Below the pieces are notes generated by a model. The model saw nothing but the letters and a program-made list of their open reading frames with translations, had not been told where the DNA came from and did not search any database. A stretch of 64,000 nt of DNA from Gemmatimonadota bacterium (GTDB lineage Bacteria; JAAXHH01), in the NCBI GenBank assembly GCA_009838645.1, contig VXRC01000038.1, positions 62,001-126,000 on the forward strand, in the 5' to 3' direction. Position numbers and translations under genes: made by a program. Shown here one piece after another: positions 41,983-50,998 of this stretch (positions are counted from its first letter, which is position 1; the number at the start of each line of letters is the position of its first letter).

Positions 41983-43818
41983 TCAGGATGCTTCGGGATG
42001 GAAATACCGGTACACCTTGCGCGCCGCGTCTTTGCCCACGCCCTGGACCGTCCTCAGTTCCTCCTCGGAGCACTTCCGGATGTTCTCCACGGAACCGAGC
42101 GCCAGGATCAACTGCTGTTTCCGTTTCGGTCCCACCCCGGGTATGTTGTCCAGTTCCGACCGGATCATGCGCCTTCCCCGCTGCTGCCGGTGAAAGGTCA
42201 CGGCGAAACGATGGGCTTCGTCCCGGGCCTGCATGAGCATTTTCAGGGCCGGGGAGGACCGGGGTACGAGGATCGGTTCGGACTGGCCCGGACGGAAGAC
42301 CTCCTCCAGGCGCTTAGCCAGGCCGATGACGGGCAGGTCGACCAGGCCCAGTTCGTTCAGGACTTGCCGTACGCTGGATAGCTGTCCCTTTCCGCCGTCG
42401 ATGAGCACGAGGTCCGGCAGGGGCTTGTTCTCGTCGATCAGCCGCCGGTACCGCCGGCCGACTACTTCCTGCATCATGGCGAAATCATTGGGACCGATCA
42501 CGTCCCTTACCTTGAACTTCCGGTAGTCCGACTTGCGGGGACGGCCGTCCACGAAGCAGACCAAGGAGGCTACCGGGTCCGAACCCTGGATATTGGAGAT
42601 GTCGAAGGTCTCGACGCGTCTCGGCGGCGCCTCGAGACCGAGGACTTCCTGCAGGGATCCCACCGAGGCGGGCATGCTGCGGCGGACCCTGGTTTCGGCC
42701 CGTTTCAGTGCGTGGGTGTTCAACTGCAGTTCGGCGTTCTGCGTGGCAAGCCGGACCATGGCGGCCTTGTCGCCCCGGCGGGGCACGACGACTTCGACTT
42801 TGGATCCACGCTGCCGGGCCATCCATTCCCGGAACGTCTCCATGCCGTCCGGTTCGCCGGTCAGCAGGATCTCGTCGGGCCAGAGTTGCGCGGCGAGGTA
42901 GTACTGGGTCAGGAAGGCGCCCAGCGTCTCCGGTTCCGTCGACTCCTCCGGCGCCGTCAGGAAGAAGTGCTCCTTGCCCAGCAGCTTGCCCTCCCGGACC
43001 TGCAGGACCGCTCCGCACACGTCGGTTCCGTTCCTTGCGAGCCCGATGATGTCCCGGTCCACTTCCCTGTTCGAAAAAGCCCGCTGACGGATCGTCGTCT
43101 TCTCGATGGCGACGATCTGGTCGCGAATGCGTCCCGCCAGTTCGAACTGCAGTTGCTCCGACGCCCTCGCCATGCGTTCCTTCAGGCGATTCAGCAGGTC
43201 CTTCGTCCTGCCCGAGAGAAACTGGCACACCTGCTCGATGATTTCGCCGTAGCCCTCCTCGCCGATGTGCCCCTTGCACGGTCCGGGACAGCGGTCGATG
43301 TAGTAGTCGAGGCAGGGCCGGTCCATGGATGGCCACGCCTTCGCGCTGGGACAGGTGCGCAACGGGAAGACTTTCCGGACCAGGTCGATCGTCCTTCGCA
43401 TGGCCTTCACGTTGGTGTAGGGGCCGAAGTACCGGGCCCCGTCCTGCCGGACGTTGCGCGTAACGACGACCCGAGGAAAAGCCTCGTTGGTCACCATGAT
43501 GAAGGGAAAGGACTTGTCGTCGCGAAGCATCACGTTGTACTTCGGCTTGTGCTCCTTGATGAGATGGTCTTCCAGGAGCAGCGCGTCGACCTCCGATTCG
43601 GTGGCTACGTAGTCGAAGTCACGAATCCGGCTGGCCAGAGCGACGGACTTGGGCGCCGTGAGACGGGTCTTCTGGAAATACGAGCGGATCCGCTGCCGCA
43701 GCGCGCGGGTCTTGCCCACGTAGATGATGCGCGACCGGGCGTCTTTCATCAGGTACACGCCCGGTTTGCCGGGGAGGGACTTGAGCTTCTTTTCGATTTC
43801 CGTCGGTTCGACAGCCAT
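41983..43818 (-). CDS. uvrC: UvrABC excinuclease subunit C
   Basis: The GIY-YIG nuclease domain (LPGKPGVYLMKD, IIYVGKTRALRQRIRSYF) comes first. Then come the cysteine-containing RPCLDYYIDRCPGPCKG segment, a UVR motif near residues 200-235, and the UvrC C-terminal nuclease (VETFDISNIQGSDPVASLV, DLVLIDGGKGQL, DEAHRFAVTFHR). It ends in a helix-hairpin-helix pair (NIPGVGPKRKQ, VQGVGKDAARKV). The protein makes both incisions in nucleotide excision repair. At 611 residues it is full length. It is divergent from rpsT. Confidence 0.95.
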   Translation of the reverse strand: MAVEPTEIEKKLKSLPGKPGVYLMKDARSRIIYVGKTRALRQRIRSYFQKTRLTAPKSVALASRIRDFDYVATESEVDALLLEDHLIKEHKPKYNVMLRDDKSFPFIMVTNEAFPRVVVTRNVRQDGARYFGPYTNVKAMRRTIDLVRKVFPLRTCPSAKAWPSMDRPCLDYYIDRCPGPCKGHIGEEGYGEIIEQVCQFLSGRTKDLLNRLKERMARASEQLQFELAGRIRDQIVAIEKTTIRQRAFSNREVDRDIIGLARNGTDVCGAVLQVREGKLLGKEHFFLTAPEESTEPETLGAFLTQYYLAAQLWPDEILLTGEPDGMETFREWMARQRGSKVEVVVPRRGDKAAMVRLATQNAELQLNTHALKRAETRVRRSMPASVGSLQEVLGLEAPPRRVETFDISNIQGSDPVASLVCFVDGRPRKSDYRKFKVRDVIGPNDFAMMQEVVGRRYRRLIDENKPLPDLVLIDGGKGQLSSVRQVLNELGLVDLPVIGLAKRLEEVFRPGQSEPILVPRSSPALKMLMQARDEAHRFAVTFHRQQRGRRMIRSELDNIPGVGPKRKQQLILALGSVENIRKCSEEELRTVQGVGKDAARKVYRYFHPEAS

Positions 43819-43930
43819 GAGAAGGGTGATCCATTACGTGGATTCGGGGTGTCACAGGCATGCCTGGCCGCCTGCGGGCCACCCGTCGCATGCGGGCCGG
43901 GCAACGCCCACGCCATAAGTCAATTTAACC

Positions 43931-43959
43931 TTGACTTCCGGCGGCTCGCCAGGTAAATT
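43931..43959 (+). promoter_or_regulatory. Predicted promoter for rpsT
   Basis: TTGACT (43931-43936), a 17-base spacer and TAAATT (43954-43959) give a start near 43966 and a leader of about 110 bases before the rpsT TTG codon. Confidence 0.5.
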
Positions 43960-44076
43960 GATGCTGGTTCCATACCGGACCCTGCGAGCCTGAAGACAGG
44001 TCGCTTCACGACAGGCCGCATCGGCCGAAACGCCGTGCGGTGTTTTGACGATTCAGCATTTTAAAGGGAGTAACAG

Positions 44077-44322
44077 TTGCCGACCCTCGTTTCATCCAAG
44101 AAGCGTTTGCGCCAGGAAAGCGTCCGTCAACGGCGTAACGCCACGGTCAAGTCCGCCCTCCGAACCGCCATCAAGCGCCTGCGCGAGAATGCTGACGCCG
44201 AAGCGGCGCCAGGACTCCTTGGACAGGCCTATTCCAAGCTGGACAAAGCCGTCAAGCGCGGCGTGATGCACCGGCGGACCGCCGCCCGCATCAAATCCAG
44301 GCTGACGAAACAGGCCAACTGA
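44077..44322 (+). CDS. rpsT: 30S ribosomal protein S20
   Basis: The 81-residue, highly basic helical protein SSKKRLRQESVRQRRNATVKSALRTAIKRL ending AARIKSRLTKQAN is S20, which binds 16S rRNA early in 30S assembly. The TTG start at 44077 has AAGGGAG 6 bases upstream. E. coli rpsT also starts with UUG and is autoregulated at translation, so the conserved weak start and long leader here may serve similar control (inference). Confidence 0.93.
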   Translation: MPTLVSSKKRLRQESVRQRRNATVKSALRTAIKRLRENADAEAAPGLLGQAYSKLDKAVKRGVMHRRTAARIKSRLTKQAN

Positions 44323-44374
44323 GCCTGATTCCGGGTACCTGCCACACCAGACCGGACGCACGTCCACCTTCCTG

Positions 44375-46159
44375 CTATTCCGCTTGACCGGCCTCCATGG
44401 CCACCTGCCGGTCTTCCGCTGATTCCGCGTACGTCAATGCTGCCTGGACCAGGCCTCTGAACAAGGGGTGGGGTCTGTAAGGACGGCTTGTCAACTCGGG
44501 GTGGAACTGGGTGCCTACGAAGAAGGGGTGCGTGGGGATTTCCAGTATCTGCATGATCTCCTCGTCGGGCGTCATGCCGGAGAACACCATGCCCTTGTGC
44601 TCGATGAGTTCCCTGTACTGGTTGTTGAACTCATACCGGTGGCGAAACCGTTCGACGGCCGCTTCCGATCCGTAGCAGCGGTGTGCTTCCGTGCCGGCTT
44701 TCACTTTCACTTCGTGTCCTCCGAGCCGCATCGTGGCCCCCATGCCGGTGAGCTTCCGCTGGTCGGGCAACAGGTAGATGACCGGCGTTTCCGTTTCCGC
44801 GTCGAATTCCGCGTGGGCGGCTTCCAGCATGCCGCACTCGTTGCGCGCGAACTCCACCACGGCCAGCTGGAAGCCGTAGCACAGGCCCAGGAACGGCAAC
44901 CCGTTCTCCCTGGCGTACTGTATGAACCGGATCTTGCCCTCGGCGCCCCGCTCGCCGAAGCCGCCGGGCACGATGATCCCTGAAATACCGTCCAGCATGC
45001 CCTCGTCCAGCGGCTGATCACTCGAGAAATCCGTCGTGTCTATCCACTCGGTGGCGATCTCCGCGCCCACGGCGACCTTGCTGTGGTCCAGGGCGTTGAG
45101 AATGCTCACGTAGGAATCGTGGAGCGCCGTGTACTTGCCGGTGATGGCGATGCGTACTTCGGGATGGCTGCCGGACAGGTACTTCAGGTAGATGTCGAAC
45201 ATCTCGGGACGCTGGTCGGTACGCTGCGGGAGGTTGACGTTGAGCTTGTCGGCGACGATCTGCACCGTCTCCTGGCGGTCGAGCAGGGCCGGCACCCGGT
45301 AGATGGAATCCGTGTCCGGACTGCTGACCACGCGGTCCTCGGCGATGTTGCAGAAGAGGCTGATCTTCTGGCGGACGCTCTTGTTCAGGGGTATGGCCGA
45401 GCGGCACACCACGATATCGGGCTGGATGCCCAGTTGAAGCAGCGCCTTGACACTGTGCTGCGTGGGCTTGGTCTTCAATTCCCCGGCGGACGCGTTGTAG
45501 GGCACCTGCGTGACGTGGACCGACATGACGTTGTCCCGACCCTCGTCGTAGAGCATCTCGCGGGCGGCTTCGATGAAATGGATGTTCTCGATATCCCCGA
45601 CCGTGCCGCCGATCTCGACGACCAGGATGTCGTAGGGGCCCTCGTGGGCCTTTGTCCGGATCAGGTTCTTGATCTCGCCGGTCACGTGGGGAACGACCTG
45701 CACGTCACGGCCGAGATACTCGCCCCTCCGTTCCTTGTCGAGGATGATGCGGTATACCCGGCCCGACGTGATGTAGTTGTTCCGGTTCAGGTTATCGTCG
45801 AGGAAGCGCTCGTAGGTACCCAGGTCCATGTCGCATTCGGTGCCGTCCTCGAGCACGAACACTTCACCGTGGCGGTAGGGGTTGATGGTGCCGGCGTCCT
45901 GGTTCAGGTAGCCGTCGATCTTAATCTGGGAGACCGTGAATCCGTAATGCTTGAGCAGGTGTCCGAGGGAAGCGCTGAAGACGCCCTTGCCCACGCCGGA
46001 CATGACGCCGCCGGTGACGAAGATGTACTTGGTCCGGCCGATGCGGTAATCGGTGGGGAAGAATTCGATGGCCTCGGATTCTACGGTCTTGGCGCTGTGG
46101 GCGTCCAGGTCGACTTCATCAAAAAACACATCGTCGCTATAGTCCGGGGCACCGGCCAA
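44375..46159 (-). CDS. pyrG: CTP synthase
   Basis: The synthetase domain begins at about residue 42 (TKYIFVTGGVMSGVGKGVFSAS, the P-loop) with NPYRHGEVFVLEDGTE and VEIGGTVGDIE. The glutaminase domain has GIIVPGGFGERG, GLCYGFQLAVVEFARN (nucleophile Cys427) and GTQFHPELTSRP. The 594-residue length exceeds the usual ~545 because of an acidic ~40-residue N-terminal extension. That extension is supported by AAGGAG 7 bases upstream of the TTG at 46159. The enzyme aminates UTP to CTP. Confidence 0.95.
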   Translation of the reverse strand: MAGAPDYSDDVFFDEVDLDAHSAKTVESEAIEFFPTDYRIGRTKYIFVTGGVMSGVGKGVFSASLGHLLKHYGFTVSQIKIDGYLNQDAGTINPYRHGEVFVLEDGTECDMDLGTYERFLDDNLNRNNYITSGRVYRIILDKERRGEYLGRDVQVVPHVTGEIKNLIRTKAHEGPYDILVVEIGGTVGDIENIHFIEAAREMLYDEGRDNVMSVHVTQVPYNASAGELKTKPTQHSVKALLQLGIQPDIVVCRSAIPLNKSVRQKISLFCNIAEDRVVSSPDTDSIYRVPALLDRQETVQIVADKLNVNLPQRTDQRPEMFDIYLKYLSGSHPEVRIAITGKYTALHDSYVSILNALDHSKVAVGAEIATEWIDTTDFSSDQPLDEGMLDGISGIIVPGGFGERGAEGKIRFIQYARENGLPFLGLCYGFQLAVVEFARNECGMLEAAHAEFDAETETPVIYLLPDQRKLTGMGATMRLGGHEVKVKAGTEAHRCYGSEAAVERFRHRYEFNNQYRELIEHKGMVFSGMTPDEEIMQILEIPTHPFFVGTQFHPELTSRPYRPHPLFRGLVQAALTYAESAEDRQVAMEAGQAE

Positions 46160-46206
46160 AGACTCGCTCCTTGTTCAGGATTTAGGATGTGATTAAGGCC
46201 GCATCT

Positions 46207-46235
46207 AAGATAGGGCGGGAAAGACGAAATCGCAA
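46207..46235 (-). promoter_or_regulatory. Predicted promoter for pyrG
   Basis: On the minus strand TTGCGA (46235-46230) and TATCTT (46212-46207) are 17 bases apart, about 48 bases ahead of the pyrG start. Confidence 0.4.
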
Positions 46236-46259
46236 TACAATTATATTAAAAATCCTATA

Positions 46260-47057
46260 TCAATAGTCCCCGATCCACTTGCTCCTCAGCGCATCCAGCG
46301 TACCCTTCTGCCGCATCTGGTACAGCCAGAGGTTCAGGAAGTTGATGAAGGGCTGGTCGCCGCGGACGGTCATGTAGCCGAGGTCCTCACGGGTCAGTGG
46401 CCTGTCCGGGTCGAGGGCGTATAGCAGGGAATTCTGCCTGGCGTAGATCACCGCTTCCACGTTGTCCGTGAACATGACGTCCACGTCGCCCGCCGCCACG
46501 GCCGGCTGTACGTCCAGATTGTTCTCGAACATGACGATCGTGGCCTGCACGATGTTGGCACGGACGTAGGCTTCGTTGGTCCCGCCGTAGTTGGCGCCGA
46601 TCCGGACGCCGGCCCGGTCGATGTCCTGAAGGCTCCTGTAACGCTCGCGGTCGGCCTTCCGGATTAGCGGCGACTTGCCGATGGTTACATACGGATCGGT
46701 GAGGGCCAGGTCTTTCTGCCGCTTCAGCGTCCGGGTAATGCCGCCCATGGCCAGGTCGAACCGGTCGTTCAGGGTGTCGTAGGAGAGGTTGCTCCAGGTC
46801 GTGGGCACGAACCGGACGCCGACGCCCAGCGCTTCGCCGAGCAGATGCGCCGCGTCGATGTCCATGCCCTCGTAGGTACCGGTCTCCGGATTCAGATAGG
46901 TGAATGGCTTGTAGTCGCCGGTCGTCCCGACCCGGATCTCTCCCCGTTCCTGGATCCTGTCCAACAGGGAGGTCTGGCCGTGTATATGCGCCGGAACGGC
47001 GCCCAGGCAGACTGTCAGAAAAAGCGCCAGGATAGCGCGCATATGGAAAGTCTTCAT
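46260..47057 (-). CDS. Periplasmic PheC-like (cyclohexadienyl dehydratase) or solute-binding protein
   Basis: A signal peptide (to about residue 27) precedes a type 3 solute-binding fold. The sequence is closer to PheC than to typical binding proteins: LLDRIQERGEIRVGTTGDYKPFTY, VPTTWSNL, DRFDLAMGGITRTLKRQK, GANYGGTNEAYVRANI, and FTDNVEAV. The last includes Glu201, matching the glutamate I recall as catalytic in Pseudomonas PheC. PheC converts prephenate/arogenate to phenylpyruvate/phenylalanine in the periplasm. No ABC transporter genes are adjacent, which favours PheC-like activity, but an orphan binding protein is the alternative. Confidence 0.65.
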   Translation of the reverse strand: MKTFHMRAILALFLTVCLGAVPAHIHGQTSLLDRIQERGEIRVGTTGDYKPFTYLNPETGTYEGMDIDAAHLLGEALGVGVRFVPTTWSNLSYDTLNDRFDLAMGGITRTLKRQKDLALTDPYVTIGKSPLIRKADRERYRSLQDIDRAGVRIGANYGGTNEAYVRANIVQATIVMFENNLDVQPAVAAGDVDVMFTDNVEAVIYARQNSLLYALDPDRPLTREDLGYMTVRGDQPFINFLNLWLYQMRQKGTLDALRSKWIGDY

Positions 47058-47161
47058 TGATCACTCCAGTAGGGTATGATTCGCTGGCGGAACTTCAAAC
47101 GACCTGCGGATGCGACCGTCGGTGAGTTTATACCGCTTCCCGACACGCGTGTCAATGCATC

Positions 47162-47190
47162 TTGACAGCCCCGCGCCGGGCTTCTACCTT
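47162..47190 (+). promoter_or_regulatory. Predicted promoter for the CRTAC1-RnfD-like pair
   Basis: A consensus TTGACA (47162-47167), a 17-base spacer and TACCTT (47185-47190) give a start near 47197, about 70 bases before ATG 47269. Confidence 0.55.
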
Positions 47191-47268
47191 GAAATCGCAT
47201 TCGACACAATCAGAAAAACCCGTGACATTTCCATCTGTCCACCCGCTGAATATCTTGTCCCTCAGGCC

Positions 47269-49068
47269 ATGTCACCAGCCTCCTCCAGTACGATACGGAC
47301 ATCGGCTACTGCGCTTTTCATCATATTGATCTTAGCTCCCTTCTTCCTCGACCGATGGCTGTCGCGCGAGACAGACGTACGCATGGCAGACGGGCGCGAG
47401 ACAGACGCGGCAAATCCGGGACGTTACGGGTTCCTGTTGACCGACGCGACGGCGGCGGCCGGCATCGACTTCTTCCATGCAAAACCGCAGCTCGATCCGC
47501 AGCTCGACCCGATCATGCCCCATATCTCGGCTCTCGGGGCATCCGTCTCGGTCGTGGATTTCGACAATGACGGGTGGCAGGATCTTTACGCGACCAGCAG
47601 CAGGAAGGGTACGCCGAACGCCCTGTACCGGAACCAGGGCGACGGCAGCTTCGCGGAAGTTGCCGGAGAGGCCGGCCTGGCCGATGTGAACGGGGACGGC
47701 GGCGTATCCATGGGGTCGGTGTGGGGGGATTACGACAACGACGGGTACGAGGACGTCTTCATCTACATGTGGGGCCGCCAGTGCCTGTACCGGAACCTGG
47801 GCGATGGTACCTTCGAGGACGCGACCGGCGCGGCCGGGCTCGACCGGTGGATGAATGCCAACAGCGCGGTGTGGACGGACGTTGACCGGGACGGCCAGAT
47901 CGATCTCTACGTGGGCGGGTATTTCTCGGAAGTATATGACCTATGGCAGGTTACGACCACGCGCATCATGCAGGAGAGTTTCGAATACGCGAACAACGGA
48001 GGCCACAACTATCTCTTCCTGAACCGGGGAAACGGACGCTTCGAGGACGTGACGGAAGCCTACGGGGCGGACTGCACGCGGTGGACCATGTCCGTCGGCG
48101 CGGCGGACCTGAACGGCGACGGCTGGCCCGATCTGTACCTGGCCAACGATTACGGTCCCGAGGTGCTCTTCCTCAATATCGAAGGGAAGCGTTTCGAGCA
48201 GCCCGCCGGGACCACGCTGGAGGAGACCTCCAAGAGCGGCATGAACGTGGCCTTCGGCGACCTGTACAATGACGGCCGCGCGGACGTCTACGTGACGAAT
48301 ATCTCGAAGCGCGGCTACCTGTTCCAGGGGAACAATCTCCGCCGCAACCTGATGGCGGAAAACGGCCGGATGCTCAACATCGCGGAGGGTGAGATCGCCG
48401 ACGCGGGCTGGGCCTGGGGCGCGCAGTTCGGGGACCTGAACAACGACGGATTCGTGGACTTGTTCGTCACCAACGGCTTCGTCTCGGCCGATCCGGAGGA
48501 GGACTACTGGTATGAGATGTCGCGGGTCGCCATGGGAAACAACAACATCTTCCAGGATGTGCGGAACTGGGCGCCCATGGGCGATCAGAGCCTTTCGGGA
48601 TACGAGCGGTCCAGGCTGTACCTGAACGACGGCACCGGGCGCTTCTACGACGTAGCGGAATCCGTCGGCGTAAACGACCGGTACGACGGCAGGGGAGTCG
48701 CCCTTGCCGACCTCTTCAACCGGGGCGTGCTCGACGTGGTGGTGGCCAACCAGGACGGCCCCCTGGTCCTGTACCGGAACGAGGTCGACGGTGAAAACGC
48801 GTGGATTTCCTTCGAGCTGAAGGGCACCCGCGGCAACGCGAGCGCCATCGGCGCGGAGGTCCGTGTATTCCGGGACGGCCGGCAACAGCTCCAGGTCGTG
48901 ACAGCGGGCGCGAGTTTCGCCGCCCAGAGCCAGCGGAGACGGCACTTCGGCCTGGGTGCCGCCACGGAGATCAAACGCGTCGAGATACGCTGGCCGAGCG
49001 GGACGGTACAGACGCTGGAACATCCCGAAATAAACCGGCTGCACACCGTGACCGAACCGGAGGGATGA
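47269..49068 (+). CDS. CRTAC1-family FG-GAP/VCBS repeat protein with ASPIC/UnbV domain
   Basis: An N-terminal hydrophobic helix (ATALFIILILAPFFL) anchors or exports the protein. Seven calcium-loop repeats follow, each of D-x-[DN]-x-D-G-x-x-D type: VVDFDNDGWQDLY, GDYDNDGYEDVF, TDVDRDGQIDLY, ADLNGDGWPDLY, GDLYNDGRADVY, GDLNNDGFVDLF, ADLFNRGVLDVV. Together they should form a beta-propeller. The C-terminal ASPIC/UnbV domain runs from ISFELKGTRGNASAIGAEVRV to RVEIRWPSG. ATG 47269 is selected because upstream codons give no plausible signal. The stop overlaps the next gene's ATG. Function is extracytoplasmic but unknown. Confidence 0.83.
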   Translation: MSPASSSTIRTSATALFIILILAPFFLDRWLSRETDVRMADGRETDAANPGRYGFLLTDATAAAGIDFFHAKPQLDPQLDPIMPHISALGASVSVVDFDNDGWQDLYATSSRKGTPNALYRNQGDGSFAEVAGEAGLADVNGDGGVSMGSVWGDYDNDGYEDVFIYMWGRQCLYRNLGDGTFEDATGAAGLDRWMNANSAVWTDVDRDGQIDLYVGGYFSEVYDLWQVTTTRIMQESFEYANNGGHNYLFLNRGNGRFEDVTEAYGADCTRWTMSVGAADLNGDGWPDLYLANDYGPEVLFLNIEGKRFEQPAGTTLEETSKSGMNVAFGDLYNDGRADVYVTNISKRGYLFQGNNLRRNLMAENGRMLNIAEGEIADAGWAWGAQFGDLNNDGFVDLFVTNGFVSADPEEDYWYEMSRVAMGNNNIFQDVRNWAPMGDQSLSGYERSRLYLNDGTGRFYDVAESVGVNDRYDGRGVALADLFNRGVLDVVVANQDGPLVLYRNEVDGENAWISFELKGTRGNASAIGAEVRVFRDGRQQLQVVTAGASFAAQSQRRRHFGLGAATEIKRVEIRWPSGTVQTLEHPEINRLHTVTEPEG

Positions 49069-49922
49069 TGCGCGCAACCGACGCCGCGGAGTCCGGATCC
49101 ACCGCGGGACCGCCGACGGGATCGCCGGATGGACCGCCGCTGGGACCGCCGGAGGGGGTGGGATGGCAGATCGACCCACGGTACCTTTCCTCCGGCCTGA
49201 TCACCCTGATCCTTGTCTTCGGCCAGCTTTACGTGGGATTCCTCCACGACCTGTCGCAACTGTTCACGGCGATCGCCGCGGCCCTGGCGGCGGAGTTGAT
49301 CCTGGGCCGCCTGCTGACGGGGAAGTGGCTCAACCCCGCCAGCGCGTACATCACCGGGATCAGCTGCGGGATTCTGCTGAGATCGCTTTCCCTCTGGCCG
49401 TACGCCATTGCCAGCCTGCTTTCCATCCTGTCGAAATACGTCCTCCGCTTCAAGGGCCGGCACCTGTGGAATCCTTCCAACCTGGGCATCTGCGTGGTGC
49501 TCTTCGCGGCGCCCGGGACCGTGGCGGCCCTGAGCGAGCAGTGGGGCAACGATCTCTGGGCCATGGCCGTTATCTGGGTGCTGGGTTCCGTCATCCTCTG
49601 GCGGGCGAAGCGGTTTCACGTTACCTTCACCTACGCCGTGTCCTTCGTCGCGCTCGCTTACGTGCGGTCCATGATCACCGGAACCCCGTTCCTGTCCGAA
49701 GTCGCGCCCATCACCGGGCCCATGTACCAGCTCATGGCCTTCTTCATGGTCACGGACCCCGCCACGTCAGTCTCCTCGCGCAACGGCCGCATCGGGGTGG
49801 CTTTTCTGGTGGCGCTGGCGGAAATGGTACTGCGGCTTTACGAAATCGTGAACGCGCCGCTGTACGCGCTGTTCCTGGTGGGACCGGCGGCGAAGGTATT
49901 GGATTTGAGACGTTCGGCCTGA
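49068..49922 (+). CDS. NqrB/RnfD-like membrane protein
   Basis: The 284-residue protein has about eight membrane helices after a Gly/Pro-rich cytoplasmic tail. Landmarks of the NqrB/RnfD family are GRHLWNPSNLGI, GKWLNPASAYITG and FFMVTDPATSVSSRNGRIG. In the Rnf complex, RnfD carries covalent FMN on a threonine in an S/T-G-A-T motif. Here only MITGTPF (residues 202-208) is near that position, so flavinylation is doubtful. No other rnf or nqr genes are present. The ATG overlaps the CRTAC1 stop by one base (TGATG), so the two proteins probably work together. Confidence 0.75.
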   Translation: MRATDAAESGSTAGPPTGSPDGPPLGPPEGVGWQIDPRYLSSGLITLILVFGQLYVGFLHDLSQLFTAIAAALAAELILGRLLTGKWLNPASAYITGISCGILLRSLSLWPYAIASLLSILSKYVLRFKGRHLWNPSNLGICVVLFAAPGTVAALSEQWGNDLWAMAVIWVLGSVILWRAKRFHVTFTYAVSFVALAYVRSMITGTPFLSEVAPITGPMYQLMAFFMVTDPATSVSSRNGRIGVAFLVALAEMVLRLYEIVNAPLYALFLVGPAAKVLDLRRSA

Positions 49923-49939
49923 ATGAAAGGGAGATCCCC

Positions 49940-50953
49940 ATGGCCCTCAGGGTAGGCATCGTCGGCGTGGGTGGCATCGCGCATTGTCACGGCAGGGCGG
50001 CCCGGGAAGCGCCCGAAACGGAACTCGCCGCGATCTGCGATGTCTCGGAGGAGGCGGTGGACCGTTTCGGCGAGACCTTCGGGGTCTCCCGGCGTTATAC
50101 GGATCTGGAAGGCATGTTGCAGGAAGAGGAAATCGACATCCTCTCCGTCTGTACCTGGGGTGATTCGCACGCGGATCTCACTATCCGGGCGGCTCGGACC
50201 GGCCGCGTCAGGGCGATTCTCTGCGAAAAACCCATCAGTTCGACGGCGGCCGAGTGCGAAGCCATGATCGATACCGCGCGGGATCACGGCGTCCTGCTCG
50301 CCGAGGCCTTCAAGTTCCGCCACCACCCGTGCCATCTCAGGGCAAATGAGCTGATCGAAGCCGGTGAGATCGGTCAGGTCAAATTGATCCGCAGCACCTT
50401 TACCGCGGCGGTCGATCCCGGTAACCTGAGGCCGGACTACAACTGGCGTTTCAACAAGGCCAAGCGCGGAGGCGCCACTTACGACCTGGGCTGCTACTGC
50501 ATACACCACGCCCGGTTCATCACGGGCAGCGAACCGTACGTCGTCCATGCCCGCGGCCATTTCGGACAGCGATCGCAGGTGCCAGAGGACGTCACCGCGC
50601 AGCTCGAATTCCCGGGAGAGATCAGCGCGCAGTGCGTCTTTTCGTTCCGGTGCCACGGATCCCAGGAGTTCGAAGTATACGGTACCCGGGGCTATATGCG
50701 GATGGACATGGCGTGGAACAATGAAGATCGCCCGGTTGCGCTGGAAATCAGGAAGAGCGGCGGGGAAGAAAGAACCATCCGGTTCGCGCCTGTTTACCAA
50801 TTCACCGAACAGCTGCGGCACCTGTGCGACTGCCTCGAATCCGGCCGGCCGCACCGGATTCCACCGGAGAACAGCCTGGGCAACATGCGGGTCATCGACG
50901 CCGTGCACGCGTCCATCGAGGCGGGACAGCCCGTGGTTTCGAATCCCGGCTAG
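49940..50953 (+). CDS. Gfo/Idh/MocA-family oxidoreductase
   Basis: MALRVGIVGVGGIAHCHGRAA is the NAD(P) Rossmann motif, and ILCEKPISS is the EKP signature (about residue 98). TYDLGCYCIHHARFITG supplies the His of the catalytic region. AAAGGGAG precedes ATG 49940. The open frame extends far upstream into the RnfD-like gene but that is antiphase shadow. At 337 residues it is normal. A VOC-fold protein follows after 45 bases and may belong to the same unit. Substrate unknown. Confidence 0.86.
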   Translation: MALRVGIVGVGGIAHCHGRAAREAPETELAAICDVSEEAVDRFGETFGVSRRYTDLEGMLQEEEIDILSVCTWGDSHADLTIRAARTGRVRAILCEKPISSTAAECEAMIDTARDHGVLLAEAFKFRHHPCHLRANELIEAGEIGQVKLIRSTFTAAVDPGNLRPDYNWRFNKAKRGGATYDLGCYCIHHARFITGSEPYVVHARGHFGQRSQVPEDVTAQLEFPGEISAQCVFSFRCHGSQEFEVYGTRGYMRMDMAWNNEDRPVALEIRKSGGEERTIRFAPVYQFTEQLRHLCDCLESGRPHRIPPENSLGNMRVIDAVHASIEAGQPVVSNPG

Positions 50954-50998
50954 TCCCCGGGCGCACACTTCACACGCACTTGAGGAGGGCATTGAGCA

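Noticed and set aside
49068-49922. Full Rnf or Nqr electron-transfer complex
   Set aside because: Only the RnfD-like subunit is present. The neighbours are unrelated.
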